Below the pieces are notes generated by a model, which was not told the origin of the DNA, did not search any database, and saw nothing but the letters and a program-made list of their open reading frames with translations. Positions 17,123-25,746 of a stretch of 64,000 nt of DNA are shown piece after piece. This DNA is from Betaproteobacteria bacterium Ga0077532 (GTDB lineage: Bacteria; Pseudomonadota; Gammaproteobacteria; Burkholderiales; Ga0077523). Positions within the stretch are counted from its first letter, which is position 1; every line of letters begins with the position of its first letter. Where the stretch lies: positions 438,333 through 502,332 of the forward strand of contig LNEE01000062.1 in NCBI GenBank assembly GCA_001464895.1, given 5' to 3'. The translations under genes and the position numbers were made by a program.

Positions 17123-19828
17123 GTGAACGACACCCAAACACACTGGCATGCGTCGGAGGCGTCTCAAGCCTTGCAGGCGTTGGACACGGGACCGCAGGGC
17201 CTGACGCAGGCAGAGGTCAGCCGCCGCCTGAAGACGTACGGCCAGAACCGCCTGGCCGATCCCGATCCGCCGGGGCTGCTGGCGCGCCTGGCGCGGCAGT
17301 TCAACAACCTGCTGCTGATCGTGCTGATGGTGGCGGCCGCCGTGACGGCCGTGATGGGCCACTGGATCGACAGCGGTGTCATCGCCGTGGTCGTCGTGCT
17401 GAATGCGCTCATCGGTTTCATCCAGGAGGGCAAGGCCGAGCGTGCGCTGAAGGCGATCCGCCATCTGCTCGCACCCCACGCCGTCGTGCTGCGCGATGGC
17501 CGGCAGCACGACATCGATGCGGCTGACCTCGTGCCCGGTGACATCGTGCTGCTCGCCTCGGGCGACAGCCTCCCGGCCGACGTGCGGCTGCTGCAGGCGC
17601 GCAATCTGCGCGTCGACGAGTCCGCGCTCACCGGGGAATCGGTGCCGGTCGACAAGAACACCGACCGGGTGGATGTCGGCGCGACCCTCGGTGACCGGCT
17701 GTGCATGGGCTACGCGGGCACGCTGGTCACCCAGGGGCAGGCGCGCGCGGTCGTCGTGGCCACCGGCGCGGCCACAGAGATCGGCCGCATCGGGCGGATG
17801 CTCGCGTCGGTGGAAGCCGGCACGACGCCACTGCTCGAGAAGATGAGCGTCTTCGGCCGGCGCCTGACACTGGCGATCCTGGGCGCGGCAGCGCTCCTGT
17901 TCGGGTTCGGTGTGCTGGTGCGCGGCATGTCGGTCGCCGACACCTTCATGGCCGCCGTCGGTCTGGCCGTGGCGGCGATCCCGGAAGGCCTCCCGGCCAT
18001 TCTCACCATCACGCTGGCGATCGGCGTGCAACGCATGGCGCGGCGCAACGCGGTGATCCGACGCCTGCCGGCCGTCGAGACTCTGGGCTCGGTGACGGTC
18101 ATCTGCTCCGACAAGACCGGCACCCTCACCCGCAACGAGATGACGGTGCAGTCGGTCGTGTGCAACCTGCAGAGCTTCGACGTGCAGGGCGCTGGCTACG
18201 CGCCGGCGGGTGCGATCCTCCGCGACGGCCAGTCCGTCGACGTGCCGCAGCTCGCGCGCGCCGAACCGGGTTTGATGCGCCTGGCGAGAAGCGCCGCGCT
18301 GTGCAACGACGCCAGCCTGCACGAGGACAGCGCCGGCTGGCAGCTGGCCGGCGACCCGACCGAGGGCGCGCTCATCACGCTGGCGCTGAAGGCCGGCCTG
18401 AACCCCACCGAACTGAAGATCGAGAGCGAGCGGATCGACGTGATCCCCTTCGAATCCGAGCACCGCTTCATGGCCACCCTGCACCGGGAAGGCGATGGAA
18501 GGGTGGTGTTGGTGAAGGGTGCGCCGGAGCGCGTCCTGGCCATGTGCGGGTACCAGGCCGGCGGCGACGGCCAAACCGAGCCACTGGCGCATGAGGCCTG
18601 GCGTGAGGCCGTCGAGGTCCAGGCGCGCGCCGGGCGGCGCGTGCTTGCGCTCGCCGAGCGCGTGCTGCCGGGCGACCGGAACGATCTGCAGCACGCCGAT
18701 GTGGAGAGCGGGCTGACGCTGCTGGGGATCGTCGGCATCATCGATCCGCCGCGCACGGAGGCCGTCGAGGCGGTGGCGCGTTGCCAGCAGGCCGGCATCC
18801 GCGTGGTGATGATCACCGGCGACCACGGCGTCACTGCCAGTGCGATCGCCGGGCAGATCGGCCTGGGCGGTGGTGGGCCCGCCATCACCGGGCCGGAGAT
18901 CGAGGCGATGGACGAGGCGGCATTGCGCGAGGTGGTGCGCGATGCCCGCGTGTTCGCCCGCGCGAGCCCCGAGCACAAGCTGCGGCTCGTGCGCGCCATG
19001 AAGGCGAATGGCGAGATCGTCGCGATGACCGGCGATGGCGTCAACGATGCCCCGGCACTCAAGCAGGCCGACGTGGGCGTGGCGATGGGGAAGAAGGGGA
19101 CGGAGGCCGCCAAGCAGGCGGGCGACGTCGTGCTGGCCGACGACAACTTCGCGTCCATCGCCCACGCGGTCGAGGAAGGCCGCACCGTCTACGACAATCT
19201 GCAGAAGACCGTCACCTTCCTGCTGCCGATCAACGGCGGCGAGTCGTTGACCCTGCTGCTCGCCGTGCTCCTGGGGATCGCGCTGCCCATCCTGCCTGCC
19301 CAGGTGCTGTGGGTGAACATGGTGAGCTCCGTCGCGCTGGCGATGGTGCTCGCCTTCGAGCCGACCGAGGCCGACGTGATGCGGCGGCCGCCCCGCCCCG
19401 TCGGCGAGCCGCTGCTGTCGCGCTTCCTGGTCTGGCGCATCGTCTTCGTGTCCACCCTGTTCCTGTCCGGCATCTTCGCCATGTACGAATGGGCGCTCCG
19501 GACCGGCGCCAGCATGGAGGCGGCGCGCACCGTGGCCGTGAACACCCTGGTGTGCATGGAGGTGTTCTACCTGTTCAGCGTGCGCTACCTGAAGTCGCGG
19601 TCCTTCAGCTGGCAAGGCGTGCAGGGCACACCTCGCGTGCTGGCCGCGGTGGCAGGCGTCTTCGTCCTGCAGTTGCTGTTCACCTATCTGCCGTTGATGC
19701 AGACGCTGTTCCACACCGAGTCGCTGCCGCTCGCGTGGGGTGCCCGCATCGTGGCCGTCGGTGCGGCGGTGCTGGTGATCCTGGAGATAGAGAAGGCCGT
19801 GCTGCGCCGCCTGGGTAGCACGACCTGA
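17123..19828 (+). CDS. P-type cation-transporting ATPase (P2A, Ca2+-ATPase-like)
   Basis: A 901-residue inner-membrane cation pump. It carries an N-terminal cation-ATPase segment, the actuator TGE loop (LTGESVPVDKN), the M4 ion-site motif IPEGLPAILTITLAIG, the phosphorylated Asp330 in SDKTGTLTRNE, the hinge GDGVNDAPALKQADVG, and six C-terminal helices with LWVNMVSSVALAMVLAFEP. PEGLP plus NMVSS is typical of P2A/SERCA-like pumps, so Ca2+ or Mn2+ is likely, but Na+/K+ relatives look similar. The GTG at 17123 is chosen because GGAGGAG lies five bases upstream. It is monocistronic. Confidence 0.92.
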   Translation: MNDTQTHWHASEASQALQALDTGPQGLTQAEVSRRLKTYGQNRLADPDPPGLLARLARQFNNLLLIVLMVAAAVTAVMGHWIDSGVIAVVVVLNALIGFIQEGKAERALKAIRHLLAPHAVVLRDGRQHDIDAADLVPGDIVLLASGDSLPADVRLLQARNLRVDESALTGESVPVDKNTDRVDVGATLGDRLCMGYAGTLVTQGQARAVVVATGAATEIGRIGRMLASVEAGTTPLLEKMSVFGRRLTLAILGAAALLFGFGVLVRGMSVADTFMAAVGLAVAAIPEGLPAILTITLAIGVQRMARRNAVIRRLPAVETLGSVTVICSDKTGTLTRNEMTVQSVVCNLQSFDVQGAGYAPAGAILRDGQSVDVPQLARAEPGLMRLARSAALCNDASLHEDSAGWQLAGDPTEGALITLALKAGLNPTELKIESERIDVIPFESEHRFMATLHREGDGRVVLVKGAPERVLAMCGYQAGGDGQTEPLAHEAWREAVEVQARAGRRVLALAERVLPGDRNDLQHADVESGLTLLGIVGIIDPPRTEAVEAVARCQQAGIRVVMITGDHGVTASAIAGQIGLGGGGPAITGPEIEAMDEAALREVVRDARVFARASPEHKLRLVRAMKANGEIVAMTGDGVNDAPALKQADVGVAMGKKGTEAAKQAGDVVLADDNFASIAHAVEEGRTVYDNLQKTVTFLLPINGGESLTLLLAVLLGIALPILPAQVLWVNMVSSVALAMVLAFEPTEADVMRRPPRPVGEPLLSRFLVWRIVFVSTLFLSGIFAMYEWALRTGASMEAARTVAVNTLVCMEVFYLFSVRYLKSRSFSWQGVQGTPRVLAAVAGVFVLQLLFTYLPLMQTLFHTESLPLAWGARIVAVGAAVLVILEIEKAVLRRLGSTT

Positions 19829-19938
19829 CCCTTGCTCCGTCCGAACCGCCCCATCGGCTGCGGAGCACGAGTGGAGGTGACGCGTTCTCCGTTCGCGCGG
19901 ACAATCCGGAGTCCTCGTTCCGATCTCCTGTGATCTCC

Positions 19939-20298
19939 ATGAAGAAGAACGCCACCGGTGGCCTTGTCTACTCCACTGCCGTCGGCCGCACGTGCCCGGG
20001 TTGCCGCCGCCCCCTCGCCGAATGCGTGTGCGGCCGCCCGAAGAGCGCGCCGCCCGCCGCCGGCCCGGTACGCGTCTCGCGCGAGACGAAGGGCCGTGGC
20101 GGAAAGTGCGTCACGCTGGTGAAAGGGCTGGCACTCGCACCGGACTCGTTGACCGATCTCGGCAAGCGATTGAAGGCTGCGTGCGGGTCCGGCGGCACGG
20201 TGAAGGACGGCGTGATCGAAGTGCAGGGCGATCATTGCGACCGCGTCGTCGCCGCATTGGTGGCCGAGGGGATCCACGCGAAGAAGGCGGGCGGGTAG
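19939..20298 (+). CDS. yciH: translation initiation factor SUI1/eIF1-like protein YciH
   Basis: A 119-residue protein. A four-cysteine N-terminal segment (CPGCRRPLAECVC) is followed by the SUI1/eIF1 domain (about 45-115): VRVSRETKGRGGKCVTLVKG, GTVKDGVIEVQGDHCDRVVA and a Lys-rich tail. In bacteria this family influences start-site fidelity, but it is not essential. The ATG at 19939 is preferred; a GTG at 19930 would add three residues. It lies 110 bp after the ATPase gene on the same strand. Its 3' side runs into an array of hairpin repeats. Confidence 0.9.
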   Translation: MKKNATGGLVYSTAVGRTCPGCRRPLAECVCGRPKSAPPAAGPVRVSRETKGRGGKCVTLVKGLALAPDSLTDLGKRLKAACGSGGTVKDGVIEVQGDHCDRVVAALVAEGIHAKKAGG

Positions 20299-20374
20299 GG
20301 GAGGGTCGTCGAAGCTGCGGAAGCAGTTCAACCGGAAGCCAGGCTCTCGCGGGCATGGCGCGTCCACTTTCCTT

Positions 20375-20464
20375 GTAGGAGGGGCCCATGGCCCCGAAAG
20401 CGGTGGAGGCTGCGGAAGCGTATCGACCGGAACCATCGCTTTCGCGGGCATGGCCCGCTCCTAC
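20375..20464. repeat. hairpin repeat element, 90 bp
   Basis: The left arm 20375-20403 starts GTAGGAGGGGCCCATGG and the right arm 20436-20464 ends GGCCCGCTCCTAC. The core runs opposite to that of the 54-kb and 63-kb copies (it contains CGACCGGAACCAT, the reverse complement of ATGGTTCCGGTCG). A degenerate right arm from another copy lies at 20343-20367. Confidence 0.8.
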
Positions 20465-20539
20465 AACAGCTCGCCCATTTCCGAGGTAGGTGGCGCACCG
20501 ACCAGCCCTGTAGGAGGGGCCCATGGCCCCGAAAGCGGT
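20453..20539. repeat. 87-bp segmental duplication, copy 1
   Basis: The stretch from the right arm of one hairpin element to the left arm of the next recurs at 20722-20808 (offset 269 bp) with one mismatch, at 20529 versus 20798. This shows that spacer sequence moves together with the elements. Confidence 0.85.
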
Positions 20540-20599
20540 GGATGCCGTGGAAACGATTCACCCGGAATCGACGCTTCCGCGTGCATGGCCCGGTCCTAG
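20510..20599. repeat. hairpin repeat element, 90 bp, degenerate right arm
   Basis: The left arm starts GTAGGAGGGGCCCATGG at 20510. The right arm ends CCCGGTCCTAG at 20599 and has several substitutions against the left arm, so the stem is weakened. Confidence 0.75.
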
Positions 20600-20640
20600 A
20601 AGAGCTCGGCCCATATCCAGGGCGGGTGGCGCATCAACGG

Positions 20641-20675
20641 GGGATATACAAGGGGCCCTCCCCTTGTTCGTACAC
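20641..20675. repeat. second-family short repeat
   Basis: Contains ATATACAAGGGG then CCCCTTGTTCGTAC: an 8-bp perfect stem (ACAAGGGG with CCCCTTGT) around a four-base loop. It is the same family as 23145-23180, and is preceded by a diverged form of the GCGGGTGATGCACCACGG linker. Confidence 0.75.
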
Positions 20676-20721
20676 CTCGCGGGCTCCCCGCCGCGGGCCA
20701 ACGGCCCGAGAGGCGGGCACT

Positions 20722-20808
20722 GCCCGCTCCTACAACAGCTCGCCCATTTCCGAGGTAGGTGGCGCACCGACCAGCCCTGTAGGAGGGGCCCATGGCCTCG
20801 AAAGCGGT
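20722..20808. repeat. 87-bp segmental duplication, copy 2
   Basis: Partner of 20453-20539. It includes a lone hairpin right arm (20712-20732) and a lone left arm (20779-20808) that abuts the 3' end of the exonuclease-like gene, so the element is truncated there. Confidence 0.85.
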
Positions 20809-20824
20809 TGATACCGCCGCCGCA

Positions 20825-21940
20825 TCACCCGCCCCCGAACACCAACCGTGTGCTCATCGGGCAATGGTCCGAGGCAGCCACCGGGCGTGCCTCGAACCGT
20901 GCGGGCAGGCGGCCGTCTTCCAGGGATGCCGGATCGAGCATCGCCAACAGCGTCGCGCTCACCGCGATCTGGTCCAAGTTTCGATGGCACGCGCGGCTCG
21001 ACGCGGCGCTGCGGTCCATGGAGACCAGCCCCATCTCGCTGTCCGGTGGATCGCCGTCGTTGATCTCGGGCCACAGATTCCGCACTTCGCCAGCCGCCAC
21101 GGCGGTCGTCGGCAAAGCGCCTCCGGTGCGCGCCTCATACCCGCCGCGGATCTCGGCTTCGAGATCGCGGTTCCAGTCGCCCACGATCATGAACGGCCGG
21201 CCCGCGCGCGCCTGCGCTTCGATCCATGCCTCCAGCGGCGCGGCCTGGCGTTGCAGGGATCGGCATGCTGCCCGGTTCGGAGCGTCCATCGGCCCGCCGG
21301 GGCACCCCGATTTCAGATGCACCGCCAGCAGCGTGATGCGTGTGTCGCGAACGGTGATGCCCAGTGCGAGCCCGCGGCGCAGCGGGCGTTCCGTCGACGG
21401 GTCCTCCTCCAGCGAGAGCGGCGTGACTTCGCTGCAGTCGACTGCAGCGGCGAGAGAGTCGCGCACGGCGTAGCCCACGTTCTGCGCATCACGCCGCGAC
21501 GTGAAGCACGCGACCCGATAACCGGGCGGCAGCACCGATCGCAACGCCGCCGCGTTCTGCACTTCCTGCACCGTGATCACGTCGACGTCGCGGAGTGCGA
21601 CCAACTCGGCAAGCCGCCGCCGCAACGGCGCGAGCTTGCGTGCCTCGTAGTCGGTCGCCGTCTCGATGCCCTTCTTCGGGAACACGTTGCAGAACGGGAG
21701 ATCGTCCCGGACCTTCCGGTTGGGATGCCCGGCGTCGGCGCATCGCCGCCAGTAGTCCGCGGCGTCGAGCGCGGCCGGATCCGCGAGCCACTCCATGTTC
21801 CACGACAACACGGACACGGGGCCGGACCCCATCTGCCGGGGTTGTGGCGCGATGCTGCCGCAGGCTGCGAGGCCGCACAGGCAGAGCAGCAGGATGGCGA
21901 ACGCTGGCGTGCGCCGACGCAACGAGGGGGAAGGGTCCAT
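20825..21940 (-). CDS. endonuclease/exonuclease/phosphatase-fold lipoprotein
   Basis: A 371-residue secreted lipoprotein: a leader with LLLCLCGLAAC (Cys near residue 25), then the EEP catalytic fold. Motifs in order are VLSWNMEWLA, ITVQEVQNAAAL (catalytic Glu), GITVRDTRITLLAVHLKSGC, MIVGDWNRDLEAE (Asp/Asn pair) and a final ASDHCPMSTRLVF (Asp-His). All are present, so it is probably an active metal-dependent phosphodiesterase at the outer membrane or in the periplasm. The substrate could be DNA, a nucleotide or a phospholipid. The start at 21940 puts the leader at the N-terminus. It diverges from the next gene across 206 bp. Confidence 0.82.
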   Translation of the reverse strand: MDPSPSLRRRTPAFAILLLCLCGLAACGSIAPQPRQMGSGPVSVLSWNMEWLADPAALDAADYWRRCADAGHPNRKVRDDLPFCNVFPKKGIETATDYEARKLAPLRRRLAELVALRDVDVITVQEVQNAAALRSVLPPGYRVACFTSRRDAQNVGYAVRDSLAAAVDCSEVTPLSLEEDPSTERPLRRGLALGITVRDTRITLLAVHLKSGCPGGPMDAPNRAACRSLQRQAAPLEAWIEAQARAGRPFMIVGDWNRDLEAEIRGGYEARTGGALPTTAVAAGEVRNLWPEINDGDPPDSEMGLVSMDRSAASSRACHRNLDQIAVSATLLAMLDPASLEDGRLPARFEARPVAASDHCPMSTRLVFGGG

Positions 21941-22146
21941 GCCGCCATTGGACCCGGTTCTGCCCTCCGTGAGAACCGGTGCGTGATCCGGATCGCGCAT
22001 CGCCAGGCGCCGGTCGTCACCTTCCATGGGAACGAAATCCGTTCGCGGGACTCTTGCTACTCGGGACTCGGTGGCTGAATCGAACTGCCCAGTCCCGAAC
22101 GAACGCACCAGCATCCGCTGCCAGCAATCGATCCATTCAATCTGCG

Positions 22147-22923
22147 ATGACTTCTGACACATCTCTGCGCCCCGCTGGGCGCGGGCTGCGCGCCGCAGGG
22201 TTCCTGATGGCTCTCGCTCTTTGTGCACTTGCTCCGATCAATATCCGCGCAGCAGACCGCGAGCAGGGCGACGGCATGATGGGCAGCGAGCAGCCGCGGA
22301 TTCCCGAGCCGATGGTGTTCGACCTCGTCCGACCGCTCGGCAGCACGCGCGGCGAGCTGGAGATCAATGCCCTCGCGGCGCAGCAGACGGACGGTTCCGT
22401 CGCGTGGGCACCCGAGATCGAGTACACGATCGCCGACGGGCTCGCCGTGGAACTCGAACTGCCTGCCGAGAATTCGAGCGTGCAGGCCACGAAGGCTGCG
22501 GTCCAGGGCACCTTCAGGCAAGGCAGGACCGAGCAGTTCATCCACGGCTGGCAGGCCATCGGCAAGAAGCAGCGGGCGGATGGGTCGCGCTCCGCCGACG
22601 GGCTGTATATCGCAGGCTATCGCTGGAACGACCGCTGGAGCACGCTCGGCATGACCGGCGTGCGGCTGGATGCGCTGGGCCGCGGGACAACGCGCAGCAT
22701 CCTGACCAACGCCAGCCTCTTCTACTCCCCGGGGGATCGCGCAACGCTCGGCATCGAGTTCAATGGCGAGTGGGGCGGCGCGGGGCGATCCCGATCGTGG
22801 ATCCCGCAGATCCACGTCAGGCTCTCCGACCACTGGAGCGTCCAGTCGGGTGTCGCGTTGAACCGCCGGAAGGATGCCGCGAAGACATGGGCGTTGACCG
22901 GGCGCTTGATCTACGCGTTCTGA
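22147..22923 (+). CDS. putative outer-membrane beta-barrel protein
   Basis: A 258-residue protein. A signal peptide (FLMALALCALAPINIRAA, cleavage about residue 35) is followed by alternating polar/aromatic stretches: YTIADGLAVELELP, FIHGWQAIGKKQRADGS, GLYIAGYRWNDRWSTLGM, ATLGIEFNGEWG and WIPQIHVRLSDHWSVQSGVA. The C-terminus ends GRLIYAF, a terminal aromatic as in outer-membrane barrels. I do not recognise a named family. The ATG at 22147 directly precedes the leader. The gene is single and flanked downstream by the repeat region. Confidence 0.6.
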   Translation: MTSDTSLRPAGRGLRAAGFLMALALCALAPINIRAADREQGDGMMGSEQPRIPEPMVFDLVRPLGSTRGELEINALAAQQTDGSVAWAPEIEYTIADGLAVELELPAENSSVQATKAAVQGTFRQGRTEQFIHGWQAIGKKQRADGSRSADGLYIAGYRWNDRWSTLGMTGVRLDALGRGTTRSILTNASLFYSPGDRATLGIEFNGEWGGAGRSRSWIPQIHVRLSDHWSVQSGVALNRRKDAAKTWALTGRLIYAF

Positions 22924-23144
22924 AACGTTTCCCGGGCCACGAGACTGCACGATCGGCACAGGACGGCTGCCGGACGGAGGTCTGCGCCTGAGCAACAGGC
23001 GGGACGACTTCATGCCCCGTTCGGACCTGCTCCTCAGGCGCAAATCGGCGCGTGATCCAGCGCCGCTCGTCCCCGCGACTACTTCCCCGGTTCACTTCCC
23101 CGGTGTCTGCAGATGCGGGAAGTGGTTCTGGCGCGGCTAACGGA

Positions 23145-23180
23145 GGGAGATACAAGGGGCCCTCCCCTTGTTGGTACGCC
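23145..23180. repeat. second-family short repeat
   Basis: Carries GATACAAGGGG then CCCCTTGTTGGTACGCC, with the perfect 8-bp ACAAGGGG/CCCCTTGT stem. It lies upstream of the hairpin element at 23213. Confidence 0.75.
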
Positions 23181-23212
23181 ACGCGGCCAAGCCGCGGCGG
23201 GCCTTCAGGCGC

Positions 23213-23301
23213 GAGAGGCGGCCCATGGTCCCGAAAGCTGTGAATGCCGCGGAAGCGCTTCACCCGGAACCGTCGCTTTCGCGGCCATGGGCCGCTCCTA
23301 C
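23213..23301. repeat. hairpin repeat element, degenerate left arm
   Basis: The right arm 23274-23301 ends GGGCCGCTCCTAC and is intact. The left arm has lost its GTAGGAG end and keeps only GCGGCCCATGGTCCCGAAAG. The core has GGAAGCGCTTCACCCGGAAC, as in the 6.5-kb copies. Confidence 0.7.
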
Positions 23302-23338
23302 GAGAGCGTGGCCGATTCCGACAGCGGGTGATGCACCA

Positions 23339-23376
23339 CGGGGGGTATACAACGGGCTGTCCTCTTGTTGGTACGC
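23339..23376. repeat. second-family short repeat
   Basis: Carries GGTATACAACGGG then CTTGTTGGTACGCC, preceded by the linker GCGGGTGATGCACCACGG at 23321-23338, identical to that before 6791. The stem is partly degraded. Confidence 0.65.
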
Positions 23377-23509
23377 CCTGCGGGCACGACTCTCGGGCCT
23401 CACCGCCCTCTGCCATCGCCATCCGCGATGGCATCTTTCCGAAAGACTGGTTTACGCCCCGCCGGTCCTGCGAGCAACATCGCCCCTTTCGCTCTCTCAA
23501 CGGACGCTC

Positions 23510-24763
23510 GTGGTGGCTGGCGCACGAACCAACAACGCATCGATTCCCGACGCGGCCCTCGCGGGGCTGCGCGTCGTCGAGCTGGGTCAGCTGATCGCTG
23601 GCCCCTTTGCCACGCGTCTTCTCGCCGAGTTCGGGGCGGACGTCGTGAAGATCGAACCCCCCGGCGCGGGCGATCCGCTGCGCAACTGGCGGCTCCTTCA
23701 GGACGGCACCTCCGTCTGGTGGCAGGTGCAGTCGCGCAACAAGCGCTCGCTCGCTCTCGATCTCCGTCAGCCCGAGGGCCAGGAGATCGTGCGGAGGCTC
23801 GTCGCCGAGGCCGACGTCCTGGTCGAGAACTTCCGGCCGGGCACGCTCGAAGGCTGGGGGCTCGGTTGGGACGTGCTCCACGCCCTCAACCCGAAACTCG
23901 TGATGCTGCGCATCTCCGGCTACGGACAGACCGGGCCCTATCGCGATCAACCCGGCTTCGGCGTCATCGGCGAGGCGATGGGCGGGCTGCGGCACCTCAC
24001 GGCCGAGCCGGGGCGTGTGCCGGTGCGCGTTGGCGTGTCCATCGGCGATACGCTGGCCGCTCTCCACGGCACCATCGGCGTCCTGATGGCGCTGTACCAC
24101 CACAAGGTTCACGGCGGTCCGGGGCAGGTGATCGACGTCGCGCTGCACGAGGCCGTGTTCAACGTCATGGAGAGCCTGATTCCCGAGTACAGCGCATTCG
24201 GTGTGGTGCGCGAGGCCGCAGGCTCTGCGCTGCCGGGCATCGCGCCGTCGAATGCGTATCGATGCCTCGACGGCTATGTGCTCGTCGCCGGCAACGGTGA
24301 TGGCATCTTCAAGCGGCTGATGGAGGCCATCGGCCGCGCCGACCTCGCCACGGCCCCGGACCTCGCCGACAACGCCGGCCGCGTGGCGCGCGTCGAGGAA
24401 CTGGACGCCGCCATCGGTGCATGGACGATCACGCGGACCGTGCCCGACGTGCTCGCGGTCCTGGCCCGGGTGCGGGTGCCGGCGGGCCGCATCTACACCG
24501 CGAAGGACATCGTGGAGGACCCCCACTACCGCGCCCGCGACATGATCCTCGAGCAGCGCACGCGCGACGGCCACACGCTGGAGGTGCCGGGCATCGTGCC
24601 CAAGATGTCCGCGACGCCCGGAGCCGTTCGCACGTCGGCACCGCGCCTCGGCGATGACACGCTGGCCGTGTTGCGCGAAGTGGGGCTCACCGATGCGCAG
24701 ATCGCCGCACTTCAGGCGGCAGGCGTGGTGCAGGGCGCCGACCCGAAGGAAGCGACGGCATGA
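23510..24763 (+). CDS. CaiB/BaiF family CoA-transferase
   Basis: About 417 residues of a class III CoA-transferase. Markers are LRVVELGQLIAGPFATRLLA, EFGADVVKIEPPGAGDPLRN, RNKRSLALDLRQPEGQEIV and the catalytic Asp about residue 180 in VSIGDTLAALHG. It moves CoA between carboxylic acids in the cytosol, activating a substrate without ATP. The start is uncertain: GTG at 23510 or 23513, no strong ribosome-binding site, and upstream sequence is repeat DNA. Its stop overlaps the next start (ATGA), so it heads a coupled catabolic operon. The acyl substrate is unknown. Confidence 0.88.
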   Translation: MVAGARTNNASIPDAALAGLRVVELGQLIAGPFATRLLAEFGADVVKIEPPGAGDPLRNWRLLQDGTSVWWQVQSRNKRSLALDLRQPEGQEIVRRLVAEADVLVENFRPGTLEGWGLGWDVLHALNPKLVMLRISGYGQTGPYRDQPGFGVIGEAMGGLRHLTAEPGRVPVRVGVSIGDTLAALHGTIGVLMALYHHKVHGGPGQVIDVALHEAVFNVMESLIPEYSAFGVVREAAGSALPGIAPSNAYRCLDGYVLVAGNGDGIFKRLMEAIGRADLATAPDLADNAGRVARVEELDAAIGAWTITRTVPDVLAVLARVRVPAGRIYTAKDIVEDPHYRARDMILEQRTRDGHTLEVPGIVPKMSATPGAVRTSAPRLGDDTLAVLREVGLTDAQIAALQAAGVVQGADPKEATA

Positions 24764-25746
24764 AAAACACCGTCTGGCACGGTGCGCGCCGTCGCATCCG
24801 CATGCAGGACGTCGGGCCGCGCGACGGCCTGCAGATCGAACCCGTCTTCGTCCCCACCGCGGACAAGATCGCCCTGGTGAATGCCCTGTCGCGCACCGGG
24901 CTCGCGAAGATCGAGGTGACCGCCTTCGTGTCGCCCAAGGCCATTCCAGCCATGCGCGATGCCGACGAGGTGATGCGCGGCATCGAGCGCGCGCCCGGTG
25001 TCGAGTACGCAGTCCTCGTGCCGAACGTGCGCGGCGCCGAGCGCGCCATCGACGTGCAGGCCGACGAGCTGAACCTCGTGATGTCGGCCACCGAGACGCA
25101 CAACCTCGCCAACCTGCGCATGACGCGCGATCAGTCGTTCGCCGCCCTGACCGCCGTGACCACGCTCGGCCACGACGCGCGCATTCCCGTGAACATCTCG
25201 CTGTCGTGCACCTTCGGATGTCCGATGGAGGGCGACGTTCCGATGGCCGTCGTGCTCGACTGGTGCGCACGGTTCGCCGACCTCGGCGCCCGCGGCATCA
25301 CGCTCGCGGACACGACGGGCATGGCGCACCCCGCGCAGGTCTCCGCGATCGCGCACGCGTTCCGAACCCGCTGGCCGGATCTGCAACTCACGATGCACTT
25401 CCACGACACGCGCGGGCTCGCCGTCGCCAACGTGCTCGCATCCATCGATGCCGGCGTCGACCGATTCGACGCGTCGCTCGGCGGCCTGGGCGGATGCCCG
25501 TATGCGCCGGGCGCGAGCGGCAACGCCTGCACCGAAACGCTCGTCCACGCGCTGGAATTGATGGACTACGACACCGGTGTCGATCTCGCCGCACTGCTCG
25601 CAGCGTCTCGCCGCCTGCCTGCGTTGGTGGGGCACGAGACCCCGAGCCCCATCGTGAAAGCCGGGCGTCGCCTGGACCTGCATCCGGTGCCCGAGTGGTT
25701 CGACGAAGTGGCCGCCCGGGCGCGTGACCGGGGTCCGCGGATTTGA
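24760..25746 (+). CDS. hydroxymethylglutaryl-CoA lyase family enzyme
   Basis: A 328-residue HMGL-like TIM barrel. It has MQDVGPRDGLQIEPVFVPTA (metal Asp and Arg), LADTTGMAHP, the metal His pair in MHFHDTRGLAVAN, and the catalytic Cys loop GGLGGCPYAPGASGN. All of this fits HMG-CoA lyase, which splits 3-hydroxy-3-methylglutaryl-CoA into acetyl-CoA and acetoacetate. Coupling to a CoA-transferase (four-base overlap) suggests that the transferase makes its CoA-ester substrate, so a related beta-hydroxy acyl-CoA such as a citramalyl- or methylmalyl-type ester is also possible. No leucine-degradation genes are adjacent. Confidence 0.85.
   Translation: MKNTVWHGARRRIRMQDVGPRDGLQIEPVFVPTADKIALVNALSRTGLAKIEVTAFVSPKAIPAMRDADEVMRGIERAPGVEYAVLVPNVRGAERAIDVQADELNLVMSATETHNLANLRMTRDQSFAALTAVTTLGHDARIPVNISLSCTFGCPMEGDVPMAVVLDWCARFADLGARGITLADTTGMAHPAQVSAIAHAFRTRWPDLQLTMHFHDTRGLAVANVLASIDAGVDRFDASLGGLGGCPYAPGASGNACTETLVHALELMDYDTGVDLAALLAASRRLPALVGHETPSPIVKAGRRLDLHPVPEWFDEVAARARDRGPRI

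Noticed and set aside
17006-19714. 902-codon open frame antisense to the cation ATPase
   Set aside because: It is the mirror of a high-GC3 gene and is rich in His/Arg/Gln without domains. The plus strand carries all P-type ATPase motifs.
20328-20824. Short proteins encoded by the hairpin repeats
   Set aside because: Open frames such as those starting MAPKAVDA arise from the repeat sequence itself in several places, lack ribosome-binding sites and differ only as the repeats do.
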